Part shown: positions 19,830 through 28,186 of the stretch, piece after piece | Layout: each line of letters opens with the position of its first letter | Position numbering within the stretch: position 1 is the stretch's first letter | Program-made: the position numbers and the translations under genes | Source of the DNA: Aureimonas phyllosphaerae | GTDB taxonomy: Bacteria > Pseudomonadota > Alphaproteobacteria > Rhizobiales > Rhizobiaceae | Reading direction: 5' to 3' | Assembly (NCBI RefSeq): GCF_900113065.1 | Contig: NZ_FOOA01000002.1 | Span: 1-64,000, forward strand | DNA length: 64,000 nt | Notes under the pieces: generated by a model | What the model was told of the DNA's origin: nothing | The model's database searches: none | Seen by the model: only the letters and a program-made list of their open reading frames with translations

Positions 19830-19844
19830 GAACACTTGCAGAAC
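19830..19844. promoter_or_regulatory. SOS box (LexA operator) upstream of parE
   Basis: GAACACTTGCAGAAC is an exact GAAC-N7-GAAC repeat, 74 bases before the parE start and 128 bases from the start of the divergent hydrolase gene. It matches the alphaproteobacterial LexA operator pattern also present between ssb and uvrA. The more likely target is parE, but control of the hydrolase cannot be excluded. Confidence 0.75.
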
Positions 19845-19917
19845 ATCGATCGAAAGGCTACCTCGACAGCATGCTGACACACGCCCGCGCGTGGCCTGTC
19901 GAAGGCCGGATGACCGT

Positions 19918-21954
19918 ATGAGCCAGGATCTTTTTGCCGGGGCGCGTGCCGCGTCCCGCCCCGTTCCCGACCGCGCCGCGCGGACGCCCAAGGCAACGAC
20001 GCCGCACGTCGTCCCGGCTCCATCGACCGACTACACCGCGGCCGACATCGAGGTGCTGGAAGGCCTCGAGCCCGTACGCCGTCGCCCCGGCATGTACATC
20101 GGCGGCACAGACGAGAAGGCGCTGCATCATCTCTTCGCCGAGGTCATCGACAACTCGATGGACGAGGCCGTCGCCGGGCATGCCAACTTCATTGAAGTCG
20201 CGCTGGAGGAAGACGGATCGCTCTCGGTGACCGACAATGGTCGTGGCATCCCGATCGATCCGCACCCGAAGTATCGCGATAAGTCCGCCCTCGAAGTCAT
20301 CATGACGACGCTCCACGCGGGCGGAAAGTTCGACTCGAAGGTCTACGAGACGTCGGGCGGCCTGCACGGCGTTGGCATTTCGGTCGTCAACGCCCTTTCA
20401 GACCTGCTCGAGGTCGAGGTCGCCCGCAACCGCAAGCTCTACCGCCAGACCTTCTCGCGCGGTCTGCCGACCAGCCCGCTCGCCGAGGTCGGCGAGGTCC
20501 AGAACCGCCGCGGCACGCGCGTTCGCTTTCACCCCGACGCTCAGATTTTCGGAGCCGGGGCGAAGTTCGAACCCGCCCGCCTCTTCGCAATGGCCCGCTC
20601 GAAAGCCTATCTCTTTGGTGGCGTCGAAATCCGCTGGTCCTGCGCGCCATCGCTTCTGCCGGCGGATGGCAAGATTCCCGCACGCGCGAGCTTTCATTTC
20701 CCCGGCGGCCTGAAAGACTATCTTGAAGCCTCGCTGGAGGGGCAGGCACGCGTCACCGCGCAAAGCTTCGCAGGCCGTTCGGAGAAAGTGTCCGGCCACG
20801 GCGCGGTCGAATGGGCCGTCTCGTGGACGCAGGAAGACGGAGCCGTCCGCTCCTACGTCAACACCATTCCGACCCCGGAAGGCGGCACGCACGAAGCCGG
20901 CCTGCGCGCCGTGCTCCTGCGAGGCCTCAAGGCGTTTGCCGAATTGTCCGGGAACCGGCGGGCCGCGAGCATCACTGCAGAAGACGTGATGATCACCGCG
21001 TCGGCCATGCTCTCGGTCTTCATCCGCGAGCCGGAGTTCGTCGGCCAGACCAAGGATCGCCTGGCCACTGCGGAAGCCCAGCGCATCGTCGAGAATTCGA
21101 TCCGCGATTCCTTCGACATCTGGCTGGCTTCCTCGCCGCAGGACGCCGCGCGCCTCATCGACTGGGTGGTCGAGCGCGCCGACGAGCGGCTGCGGCGCAA
21201 GCAGGAGAAGGAGGTCAGCCGCAAGACGGCGACACGCAAGCTGCGCCTGCCGGGCAAGCTTGCCGACTGTTCGCAGACGGGCGCCGCAGGAGCGGAGCTT
21301 TTCATCGTCGAGGGCGACTCGGCCGGTGGCTCCGCCAAGCAGGCGCGCGACCGCGCGCGTCAGGCCATCCTTCCGCTTCGCGGCAAGATCCTGAACGTGG
21401 CGTCCGCAGGTCGTGAAAAGCTCGGCGCCAACCAGCAGCTCGCTGACCTGACGCTGGCGCTCGGTTGCGGCACGAAGGCAAAGTATCGCGACGACGACCT
21501 TCGCTACGAGCGCGTGATCGTCATGACGGATGCCGACGTCGACGGGGCGCACATCGCCTCGCTCCTCATCACCTTTTTCTACCAGGAGATGCCGGACCTC
21601 ATCCGCAACGGCCATCTCTTCCTCGCCGTGCCGCCTCTCTACAAGCTGACGCAGGGCGGGAAGACGATCTACGCGCGCGACGACGCCGATCGCGAGCGAA
21701 TCGTCGCGCGTGAGTTCAAGGGCAAGGGAAAGGTCGAGGTGAGCCGGTTCAAGGGCCTCGGCGAGATGCTTCCCTCGCAGCTGAAGGAGACCACGATGGA
21801 TCCCCGAAAGCGCACCTTGCTTCGCGTCGAGATCGATGCCTCTCCCGAAGCGGGAACCGCGGGGGCCGTCGACGCGCTGATGGGCAACAAACCCGAGGCG
21901 CGTTTCCGCTTCATTCAGGACCGGGCGGCCTTCGTCCGAGATCTCGACGTCTAG
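19918..21954 (+). CDS. parE: DNA topoisomerase IV subunit B
   Basis: ATPase subunit of topoisomerase IV, which unlinks daughter chromosomes with ParC. The 678-residue product has a low-complexity N-terminal extension of about 40 residues, then VLEGLEPVRRRPGMYIGG, EVIDNSMDEA and DNGRGIPID (GHKL ATPase), and the TOPRIM block EGDSAGGSAKQARDR with DADVDGAHI. Length and the DSAGGSAKQAR sequence favour ParE over GyrB. The start is ATG 19918 with AAGG upstream. An SOS box precedes it. Confidence 0.95.
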   Translation: MSQDLFAGARAASRPVPDRAARTPKATTPHVVPAPSTDYTAADIEVLEGLEPVRRRPGMYIGGTDEKALHHLFAEVIDNSMDEAVAGHANFIEVALEEDGSLSVTDNGRGIPIDPHPKYRDKSALEVIMTTLHAGGKFDSKVYETSGGLHGVGISVVNALSDLLEVEVARNRKLYRQTFSRGLPTSPLAEVGEVQNRRGTRVRFHPDAQIFGAGAKFEPARLFAMARSKAYLFGGVEIRWSCAPSLLPADGKIPARASFHFPGGLKDYLEASLEGQARVTAQSFAGRSEKVSGHGAVEWAVSWTQEDGAVRSYVNTIPTPEGGTHEAGLRAVLLRGLKAFAELSGNRRAASITAEDVMITASAMLSVFIREPEFVGQTKDRLATAEAQRIVENSIRDSFDIWLASSPQDAARLIDWVVERADERLRRKQEKEVSRKTATRKLRLPGKLADCSQTGAAGAELFIVEGDSAGGSAKQARDRARQAILPLRGKILNVASAGREKLGANQQLADLTLALGCGTKAKYRDDDLRYERVIVMTDADVDGAHIASLLITFFYQEMPDLIRNGHLFLAVPPLYKLTQGGKTIYARDDADRERIVAREFKGKGKVEVSRFKGLGEMLPSQLKETTMDPRKRTLLRVEIDASPEAGTAGAVDALMGNKPEARFRFIQDRAAFVRDLDV

Positions 21955-21984
21955 ACCTGCCGTGTCGAAAGCCAGGGGCCGACC

Positions 21985-22593
21985 ATGAACCGGATCATTC
22001 ACAGCGCCGTCGCGATCGTGCTTCTCGCCGGCAGTGCGGCTGCGGCACAGGAGGTGACGGCGCCGGCCACGACGCCCGCCGAGACCTCGCCTGCGGCAGC
22101 TATGGCGCCCCCTGCCCCCGTCGCGCCGGGGACCGCGCCGGACGCCTCTCAACCGTCACCCGCTGCTCCGACGCCAGCACCGGCGGCAGGGTCGGCAGAG
22201 CGGAATGCCGAGGTGATGAGCGCCATCGCGGCGCTGTCGCCGATTATCGGCGATGTGCAGATCGTGGGTCCCTGGGCCGTTGATGGACGCAACGGGGTGT
22301 GGCGCACGATCATGACGCAGGCCCTCGGCGAGTCCAAGGGAAGCCGCTTCTTCTTCCAACAGGTTGAGGAGCGCGACGGCAAGCCGACGGTCGTCAGCAG
22401 CACCGAAGTGACGGAGATCGCCGAGGTGGATGGTGCGATCGTCGGATACCGCGCCGACGCGCCGGCCGAAGGTCAGGAAAGCAACCTGACGCTGTTCTTC
22501 GACATCGTACCGATGGACGGAGAGATTTCGGAAACATACGAGCTTTTCGTCGCGCCGGGCCAGCCTTATCGCTTCGGTCCCGCATCGAACTGA
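21985..22593 (+). CDS. Secreted protein with Pro/Ala-rich linker, unknown function
   Basis: I do not recognise a family. The 202-residue protein has a signal peptide (residues 1 to about 22, AVAIVLLAGSAAAAQ), then about 45 residues rich in Pro, Ala and Thr (VAPGTAPDASQPSPAAPTPA), which looks like a flexible spacer. A folded domain of about 130 residues follows, starting at AERNAEVMSAIAAL. The layout suggests a periplasmic protein held at a distance from the membrane or wall. It starts 30 bases after parE, so it could be co-transcribed. Confidence 0.75.
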   Translation: MNRIIHSAVAIVLLAGSAAAAQEVTAPATTPAETSPAAAMAPPAPVAPGTAPDASQPSPAAPTPAPAAGSAERNAEVMSAIAALSPIIGDVQIVGPWAVDGRNGVWRTIMTQALGESKGSRFFFQQVEERDGKPTVVSSTEVTEIAEVDGAIVGYRADAPAEGQESNLTLFFDIVPMDGEISETYELFVAPGQPYRFGPASN

Positions 22594-22736
22594 GACATCG
22601 GGTCCATTCGGTTTTTCCACCGATTGGATCCCTTCCGTGCCGTTCGAATAGTTCGGACGGCCAAGTCCAGCCTAGATTCGCCGCCGCCGGATTGGTTTCT
22701 GGCGGAGGATAACTCGCGTGCGCAAGTGTTCTCTGG

Positions 22737-22765
22737 TTGACAGAGGGGTGCGGGACGCCTATCGC
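22737..22765 (+). promoter_or_regulatory. Promoter of the RhlE-type helicase gene
   Basis: A perfect -35 TTGACA (22737-22742), a 17-base spacer, and TATCGC (22760-22765). Transcription would begin near 22772, leaving a leader of about 60 bases that contains two competing hairpins before the helicase ATG at 22832. Confidence 0.6.
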
Positions 22766-22788
22766 CCGTCGAGGGATACGAAGCTCCT

Positions 22789-22817
22789 TCGGACTTGCTC
22801 CTAAGTCCGGCAGCAAG
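22789..22817 (+). repeat. Two mutually exclusive hairpins in the helicase leader
   Basis: Hairpin A pairs CGGACTT (22790-22796) with AAGTCCG (22803-22809), with a T-G pair extending it. Hairpin B pairs CTTGCT (22794-22799) with AGCAAG (22812-22817), whose AAG opens the purine-rich stretch before the start codon. The arms overlap, so only one can form at a time. This is a possible expression switch; the pairing is read directly, the function inferred. Confidence 0.5.
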
Positions 22818-22831
22818 AGACATCCGATTTC

Positions 22832-24361
22832 ATGCCGTTTTCCGATCTTGGTTTGAGTGCGAAGGTTCTGTCGGCTGTCGAGGCGGCTGGTTACACGGAG
22901 CCGACGCCGATCCAGGCGCAGGCCATCCCCCATGCGCTGCAGCGGCGGGATGTGCTCGGCATAGCTCAGACCGGAACGGGCAAGACCGCCTCCTTCGTGC
23001 TGCCGATGATGACGCTGCTGGAGCAAGGTCGCGCCCGCGCACGCATGCCGCGCACGCTGATCATCGAGCCGACGCGCGAACTCGCGGCGCAGGTCGAAGA
23101 GTCATTCATCAAGTATGGCGTGAACCAGCGCCTCAACGTCGCGCTCCTGATCGGCGGCGTGTCGTTCGAGGAGCAGAACAAGAAGCTGGAGCGTGGCGTC
23201 GACGTTCTCATCGCGACGCCGGGCCGCCTCCTCGATCACTTCGAACGCGGTCGCCTGCTGATGACCGGCGTCGAGATTCTCGTCATCGACGAGGCCGACC
23301 GGATGCTCGACATGGGCTTCATCCCGGACATCGAGCGGATCTGCAAAATGATCCCGTTCACCCGCCAGACGCTTTTCTTCTCCGCCACCATGCCACCGGA
23401 GATCACGCGCCTCGCCGACCAGTTCCTGCAAAACCCGGTCCGCGTCGAGGTGGCGAAAGCCTCCTCCACCGCGTTGACTGTCGAACAGCGTCTGGTTGCC
23501 ACCCGCAAGGAAGACTACGAGAAGCGCGAAACCCTTCGCAGGGTGATCCGCGCGCAGGGTGAAGAACTGACCAACGCGATCATCTTCTGCAACCGGAAGC
23601 GGGACGTGTCGCTCCTGTTCCGATCGCTGGAGAAGCATGGGTTCTCCGTCGGCGCGCTGCATGGGGACATGGACCAGCGTGCCCGCACGATGACCCTCCA
23701 GGCGTTCCGGGACAACAAGCTGACGCTGCTGGTGGCATCCGACGTCGCGGCGCGCGGCCTCGATATTCCAATGGTCAGTCACGTCTTCAACTTCGACGTG
23801 CCGATTCATGCCGAAGACTATGTCCACCGGATCGGCCGAACCGGTCGGGCCGGGCGTTCCGGCAAGGCCTTCACGCTCGTATCTAAGGCCGACAAGAAGT
23901 ATCTCGATGCGATCCAGACGATGATCGGCAAGGAGATCGAGTGGCTCGACGGCGACGTGTCGTCCCTTCCGGCTGTCGAGGAGTCCGAAGAGACCGCTAC
24001 CAGCGATCGCCGCCGCGGTGGTCGCCGGAGTGAGACCGACGGGAAGCGTTCGTCGTCGCGTTCGGGCCGGACGTCGCGCCGTGGTCGCGATGCGACTGCG
24101 GAGGCCGTCATCGACGATGAGAACGCTCCCGAGACGCCGGCAGCAGTCGCCGTCGAAAAGGTAACTCCCGAACCTGTGGAAGCGATCCGTCGTTCGGAGT
24201 CTCGCGATGACAACCGCGGTCCTCGCCGCAACGATCGCCTGCAGCCGTCGTCGTCAGGGCGTCGCCCGAACGATCGCAACGGATCGGGCCGGGAGGAAGC
24301 GACGCCGGTCGGTTTCGGCGACGAAATCCCTGCGTTCATGCTGATTCAAACAGGCGCCTGA
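22832..24361 (+). CDS. DEAD-box ATP-dependent RNA helicase (RhlE-like)
   Basis: Unwinds RNA, typically in ribosome assembly, mRNA decay or cold adaptation. The 509-residue protein has the full helicase core over about residues 1-375: PTPIQAQAIP, AQTGTGKT, PTRELAAQ, TPGRL, DEAD, SAT, ARGLDIP and HRIGRTGRAG. A tail of about 130 residues, rich in Arg, Ser and acidic residues, is probably disordered and RNA-binding. The short start before the Q motif (MPFSDLGLS) fits the RhlE group. A structured leader precedes it. It converges with the TfoX-domain gene. Confidence 0.95.
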   Translation: MPFSDLGLSAKVLSAVEAAGYTEPTPIQAQAIPHALQRRDVLGIAQTGTGKTASFVLPMMTLLEQGRARARMPRTLIIEPTRELAAQVEESFIKYGVNQRLNVALLIGGVSFEEQNKKLERGVDVLIATPGRLLDHFERGRLLMTGVEILVIDEADRMLDMGFIPDIERICKMIPFTRQTLFFSATMPPEITRLADQFLQNPVRVEVAKASSTALTVEQRLVATRKEDYEKRETLRRVIRAQGEELTNAIIFCNRKRDVSLLFRSLEKHGFSVGALHGDMDQRARTMTLQAFRDNKLTLLVASDVAARGLDIPMVSHVFNFDVPIHAEDYVHRIGRTGRAGRSGKAFTLVSKADKKYLDAIQTMIGKEIEWLDGDVSSLPAVEESEETATSDRRRGGRRSETDGKRSSSRSGRTSRRGRDATAEAVIDDENAPETPAAVAVEKVTPEPVEAIRRSESRDDNRGPRRNDRLQPSSSGRRPNDRNGSGREEATPVGFGDEIPAFMLIQTGA

Positions 24362-24382
24362 TCGTTCAGTCGATCGATTTCG

Positions 24383-24748
24383 CTATTCTCGGAGCAGCCG
24401 GACGCTTGGAGCGTGTCGGCGACTTTTTCGTGCCGTGCCGCGAACGGCGGCCTCCATCGCGAGGCGCGCCCAGTCCGCCATGAGGTCCGGATCGTCCAAG
24501 GCCTCCTCCGGGACGGAGTGATAGGGCATCGCGACCGGAGCCGCGCCCTCGCGCTGATATGTCCAGCGTCGCGATCCCGCGGCTTCGAAGCGGGACGCCG
24601 TTTGCGCATCCGTCTTGAGGAAGAGTTCGTCGTTCAGCACGAGCGCGAAGATGCGGCCGTCGGCATAGATGCCCTTGCCGCCGAACATGCGGCGAATGCT
24701 GATTGGTTGGGGTACGGCGAAAAGCTCGTGGATCGTTTCGTCGTCCAC
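24383..24748 (-). CDS. TfoX N-terminal domain protein
   Basis: A 121-residue protein made of the TfoX/Sxy N-terminal domain alone, recognisable from RRMFGGKGIYADG near residue 19 and NDELFLKTD. Such stand-alone domains are widespread and of unclear function; full-length Sxy regulates competence in gammaproteobacteria, which need not apply here. I start it at GTG 24748, nine bases beyond the sufA stop with AAAGA upstream, so it is probably translated from the suf message. The frame also stays open upstream through sufA, but that is an out-of-frame shadow. Confidence 0.8.
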   Translation of the reverse strand: MDDETIHELFAVPQPISIRRMFGGKGIYADGRIFALVLNDELFLKTDAQTASRFEAAGSRRWTYQREGAAPVAMPYHSVPEEALDDPDLMADWARLAMEAAVRGTARKSRRHAPSVRLLRE

Positions 24749-24756
24749 GATGGTCT

Positions 24757-25140
24757 TTAGGCGGCCGAGCGGGCCGCCGCGACTTTCGCGCTGTCGGCAG
24801 GCTTGAGTTCGATCGACTCGCCGCAGCCACAGGCCGACGTCTGGTTCGGGTTCACGAATGTGAAGCCGGAGCGGAGCGTCGTCTCCTCGTAATCCATACG
24901 CGTGCCGAGAAGGAACAGCACCGCTTCCGGCGCCACGAAAACACGGGCACCGGCATGTTCGACCACATCCTCGCCCGGCTTCGGCTCGGTCACGAGGTCG
25001 ATCGTGTACTCCATGCCCGCGCACCCGCCCTTCTTGACGCCGACGCGAATGCCCTCCGCTTCCCCGCCGCGCGCATCCACAATGGCGCGCACGCGTTCGG
25101 CGGCGGCGTCGGACATGGAGAGAACGGAAAAGCGGCCCAT
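24757..25140 (-). CDS. sufA: Iron-sulfur cluster assembly A-type carrier
   Basis: Carries Fe-S clusters from the SufBCD scaffold to apoproteins. The 127-residue HesB/IscA-family protein has the three conserved cysteines: one in KKGGCAGMEY near residue 40 and two in SACGCGES near residue 107. A short Ala-rich C-terminal extension follows. It is the last recognised suf gene, 75 bases after sufT, and precedes the TfoX-domain gene. Confidence 0.95.
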   Translation of the reverse strand: MGRFSVLSMSDAAAERVRAIVDARGGEAEGIRVGVKKGGCAGMEYTIDLVTEPKPGEDVVEHAGARVFVAPEAVLFLLGTRMDYEETTLRSGFTFVNPNQTSACGCGESIELKPADSAKVAAARSAA

Positions 25141-25215
25141 GGGAGGCTCCTTCGAAGCATGCTTGGCATAGATTTGGTACGGCTCGCGTGTCGACGCAAG
25201 CCGTACTGCAGCGTC

Positions 25216-25641
25216 CTAGAACCAGCCCACCGCCACTTGGGCTTCCTCGCTCATGCGCTCGGGCGTCCACGGTGGGTCGAAGACCAGTTCCACCTTGACG
25301 ACCTGAATTCCTTCGACCGAGCCGACCGCATTCTCCACCCAGCCCGGCATCTCGCCGGCGACGGGGCATCCAGGGGCCGTCAACGTCATGTCGATATCGA
25401 CGTTGCGGTCGTCGTCGATGTCGATCTTGTAGATCAGGCCGAGTTCGTAGATGTCGGCGGGGATTTCGGGATCGTAGACGGTCTTCAGCGCCGCGACGAT
25501 ATCGTCGGTGAGCCGCGAGAGTTCGTCCGGCGGAATCGCCGAGCCCTTGTCGGCGCCAGCGGTCTGGAGGTTGGCGCCGACGCGCTCCGCCTCGTCCGGC
25601 GTGGGCGACGGCACTGCCGCCGTGTCGTGTGTATCGGCCAT
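25216..25641 (-). CDS. sufT: SUF-system MIP18-family maturation factor
   Basis: A 141-residue protein of the MIP18/DUF59 family found in suf operons (SufT), involved in Fe-S protein maturation. The domain begins near residue 43 with DDIVAALKTVYDPEIP, then IYELGLIYKI and the conserved Cys block LTAPGCPVAGEMP. About 40 Ala/Pro/Asp-rich residues precede it. It follows sufS by 11 bases, so the two are co-transcribed. Confidence 0.93.
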   Translation of the reverse strand: MADTHDTAAVPSPTPDEAERVGANLQTAGADKGSAIPPDELSRLTDDIVAALKTVYDPEIPADIYELGLIYKIDIDDDRNVDIDMTLTAPGCPVAGEMPGWVENAVGSVEGIQVVKVELVFDPPWTPERMSEEAQVAVGWF

Positions 25642-25652
25642 CAGATGGCTCC

Positions 25653-26897
25653 TCAGGCGAAGAAGCGGTGCGCCTTTTCAAGCGCTTCGGCGAGGCGATC
25701 GACCTCGGTCATGGTGTTGTACATGCCGAACGACGCGCGGCAAGTCGAGGTCGCGCCGAAGCGCTTCAGAAGCGGTTGGGCGCAATGGGTGCCGGCCCGC
25801 ACGGCGACGCCTTCGCGGTCGATCACCATCGACACGTCGTGAGAGTGGATCCGCTCGAGATCGAATGCGACGATCGCACCCTTGCCTGGTGCTTCGCCGT
25901 AGATACGAAGCGTCGGTACCGCCTTCAGGCGCTCGTGAGCATAGGCCCGCAGGCTCTCCTCGTGCGCCGCGATCTTCTCGCGGCCGACGCAGCGCATGTA
26001 TTCGAGCGCCGCCCCCAAGCCGATGGCCTGGACGATCGGCGGCGTGCCGGCTTCGAAGCGATGCGGCGGGGCGTTGTAGGTCACGCCCTCCTCGCTCACT
26101 TCGACGATCATCTCGCCGCCGCCGTTGAACGGCTGCATCCGGTCGAGCATGTCGAACTTCCCGTAGAGGACGCCGATGCCGCTCGGTCCGTACATCTTGT
26201 GGCCGGTGAAGACATAGAAGTCGCAGCCGATCTCCTGCACGTCGACCGGCAGGTGAACGGCGCCCTGGCTGCCGTCGATGAGTACCGGGATCCCATGCGA
26301 ATGGGAAAGTTCCGTTACGGCCTTCGCAGGCGTAACTGTGCCCAGAACATTCGACATGTGGGTGAATGCAACGAGTTTGGTGCGCGGGGTGATCGCGTGC
26401 TCGAAGTCTTCCAGCGTGATCGAACCGTCGTCCGCAACCGGCACGAAGACGAGCTTGGCACCCTTGCGCTCGCGCAGGAAGTGCCAGGGCACGATATTGG
26501 AATGGTGTTCCATGACGGTGAGAACGATCTCGTCGCCCTCCCCGATCTCCTGCATGCCGTAACCGTAGGCGACGAGGTTGATGGCCTCGGTCGCGGATTT
26601 GGTGAAGACGATTTCGTTATGACTTGCCGCATTCAGGAACGAGCGTACAATCTCGCGCGCCGCTTCGAAGTCTTCCGTCGACTTGTTCGACAAGAAGTGC
26701 AGGCCCCGGTGGACGTTGGAATAGTTGTCCGCGTAGGCGGACTGGATGACGTCCAGCACCTGACGCGGCTTCTGCGCCGAGGCGCCGTTGTCGAGATAGA
26801 CCAACGGTTTGCCGTAGACTTCGCGCGACAGGATCGGAAAATCGCGGCGGATCGCCTCGACGTCGTAGCGTTCGGTCATGATCGTCTGGATGTTCAT
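25653..26897 (-). CDS. sufS: Cysteine desulfurase, SufS type
   Basis: PLP enzyme that takes sulfur from cysteine to feed SufBCD. The 414-residue product has YLDNGASAQKP early, the PLP-lysine block FTGHKMYGPSGIG near residue 234, and the catalytic Cys in RAGTHCAQPLL near residue 370, all of group II (SufS) type. I start it at ATG 26897, nine bases after GGAG; ATG 26879 is the alternative. No sufE gene is nearby. A second desulfurase of a different group begins the same operon. Confidence 0.96.
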   Translation of the reverse strand: MNIQTIMTERYDVEAIRRDFPILSREVYGKPLVYLDNGASAQKPRQVLDVIQSAYADNYSNVHRGLHFLSNKSTEDFEAAREIVRSFLNAASHNEIVFTKSATEAINLVAYGYGMQEIGEGDEIVLTVMEHHSNIVPWHFLRERKGAKLVFVPVADDGSITLEDFEHAITPRTKLVAFTHMSNVLGTVTPAKAVTELSHSHGIPVLIDGSQGAVHLPVDVQEIGCDFYVFTGHKMYGPSGIGVLYGKFDMLDRMQPFNGGGEMIVEVSEEGVTYNAPPHRFEAGTPPIVQAIGLGAALEYMRCVGREKIAAHEESLRAYAHERLKAVPTLRIYGEAPGKGAIVAFDLERIHSHDVSMVIDREGVAVRAGTHCAQPLLKRFGATSTCRASFGMYNTMTEVDRLAEALEKAHRFFA

Positions 26898-26950
26898 CGA
26901 TCCGTTCTCCGCGTTTCCGGCCTGCGGCCGGCTCGGACGGTCGCGCGGGA

Positions 26951-28186
26951 TCAGCGATCCCGCGCCAGCCAGTCGTCGATCCGCGTTTCGAGCGCCTCGA
27001 CCACCGCCTCGTCCTCCAGGTCTTCCACCACCTCGTCGACGAAGGCTTTCACCAGGAGCGCCCGCGCGGGCGCTTCGGGGATGCCGCGACTCATGAGGTA
27101 GAAGAGGTGATCGGCGTTGATCTCGCCGGCCGTCGCGCCGTGCCCGCACTGAACATCGTCGGCGAAGATCTCGAGCTCGGGCTTGGCCGAGAAGTCGCCT
27201 TCGTCCGACAGGAGCAGTGTGTTGCAGGCGAGGCGCGCGTCGGTCTTCTGCGCACCCTTGGCGACGCGGATCATGCCCTGAAACACGCCGTGTCCGCCGA
27301 ATACGACGTTTCGGAAGATTTCGGTCGAGGTCGTCTGCGCGACGTTGTGATTGAGCGTCGTCGTGACGTCGATGTGCTGGCCGGCCTCCAGAAGGTTCAC
27401 GCCGCGGATCTGGATATCGGCACCCTCGCCGACCGTGACCGCGTGCACTTCCTGCCGGACGACAGCACCGCCCGCGTTGAGCACGAAGAGCTTGAGCTTT
27501 GCGTCCGCGCCGAGGCGCACGTTGAGCTGGCCGAGATGCGTCTCCGCTGCGCCCTTCTCCTGCACCACAATCCACAGCGCCTCGGCGCCATCGCCGATGT
27601 CGAGATGGTGGACGGCCGATGACAGGTCGCCCGCCGCGCCCGCGGGCGCCCGCTCGACGACGGTCGCGCGTGCGCCGGCGCCCACGTCGACGCTGGAATA
27701 GGAATGGCTCCCGCCGGCCGCCGGCTGCGGTCGCAGTTCCATGACGCCCTCGACCCCATCGGTCTTGGTGAGGCACAGCGCGGAGCCGGCGGCACCCATG
27801 GCGGTGTTGAGGAGGCGAATCGTATCGACGGCACGGTCGAGGTGGTTCACGACTTCGTCGAACGCCGCCGGGTTCGAAGCCTGCGAGACCGACACGCCCG
27901 GCGCCGGATCGTTGCCGGCGCCGGCCGATCCGAGCTCCACCACGGTGCTGTGCGGCAGGAACGGCGACAGGAACGTTGCGCCGCTCGCCTCGCTGCCTGC
28001 CTCGGCCTGCCGGCCGAGCAGAACGCGCAGGTCGGTGTAGTGCCACGCCTCGACGCGTCGGCTCGGCAGCCCCTCGCTGGCGAGAACGTCCAGCGCCCGG
28101 CGCTGCGCGTCGGTTGCCACCGACGTCTGGCCGCGTTCGATCAGCGCCAGTTCCGCCTTGGTGCGGGTCTGGTTGACAACGGACAT
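26951..28186 (-). CDS. sufD: Fe-S cluster assembly protein SufD
   Basis: Partner of SufB in the SufBC2D scaffold. The 411-residue product has SRRVEAWHYTDLR near residue 40 and the C-terminal SufBD core with HGATAGEINADHLFYLMSRGIPE, the conserved block that includes a cluster-related His. Its ATG overlaps the sufC stop in TGATG, so the two are translationally coupled. The N-terminal half is variable, as is usual for SufD. Confidence 0.95.
   Translation of the reverse strand: MSVVNQTRTKAELALIERGQTSVATDAQRRALDVLASEGLPSRRVEAWHYTDLRVLLGRQAEAGSEASGATFLSPFLPHSTVVELGSAGAGNDPAPGVSVSQASNPAAFDEVVNHLDRAVDTIRLLNTAMGAAGSALCLTKTDGVEGVMELRPQPAAGGSHSYSSVDVGAGARATVVERAPAGAAGDLSSAVHHLDIGDGAEALWIVVQEKGAAETHLGQLNVRLGADAKLKLFVLNAGGAVVRQEVHAVTVGEGADIQIRGVNLLEAGQHIDVTTTLNHNVAQTTSTEIFRNVVFGGHGVFQGMIRVAKGAQKTDARLACNTLLLSDEGDFSAKPELEIFADDVQCGHGATAGEINADHLFYLMSRGIPEAPARALLVKAFVDEVVEDLEDEAVVEALETRIDDWLARDR

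Noticed and set aside
20398-22152. Antisense frame of 584 codons over parE, and similar long antisense frames over uvrA, glnA, rne and accC
   Set aside because: Typical high-GC shadows of real genes. Composition is rich in Arg, Gly, Asp and His with no domain and no start signals.
24383-25681. A long minus-strand frame of 432 codons running through sufA and sufT
   Set aside because: Only the last 121 codons look like protein (TfoX domain). The rest is an Arg/Gly-rich shadow of sufA and sufT.
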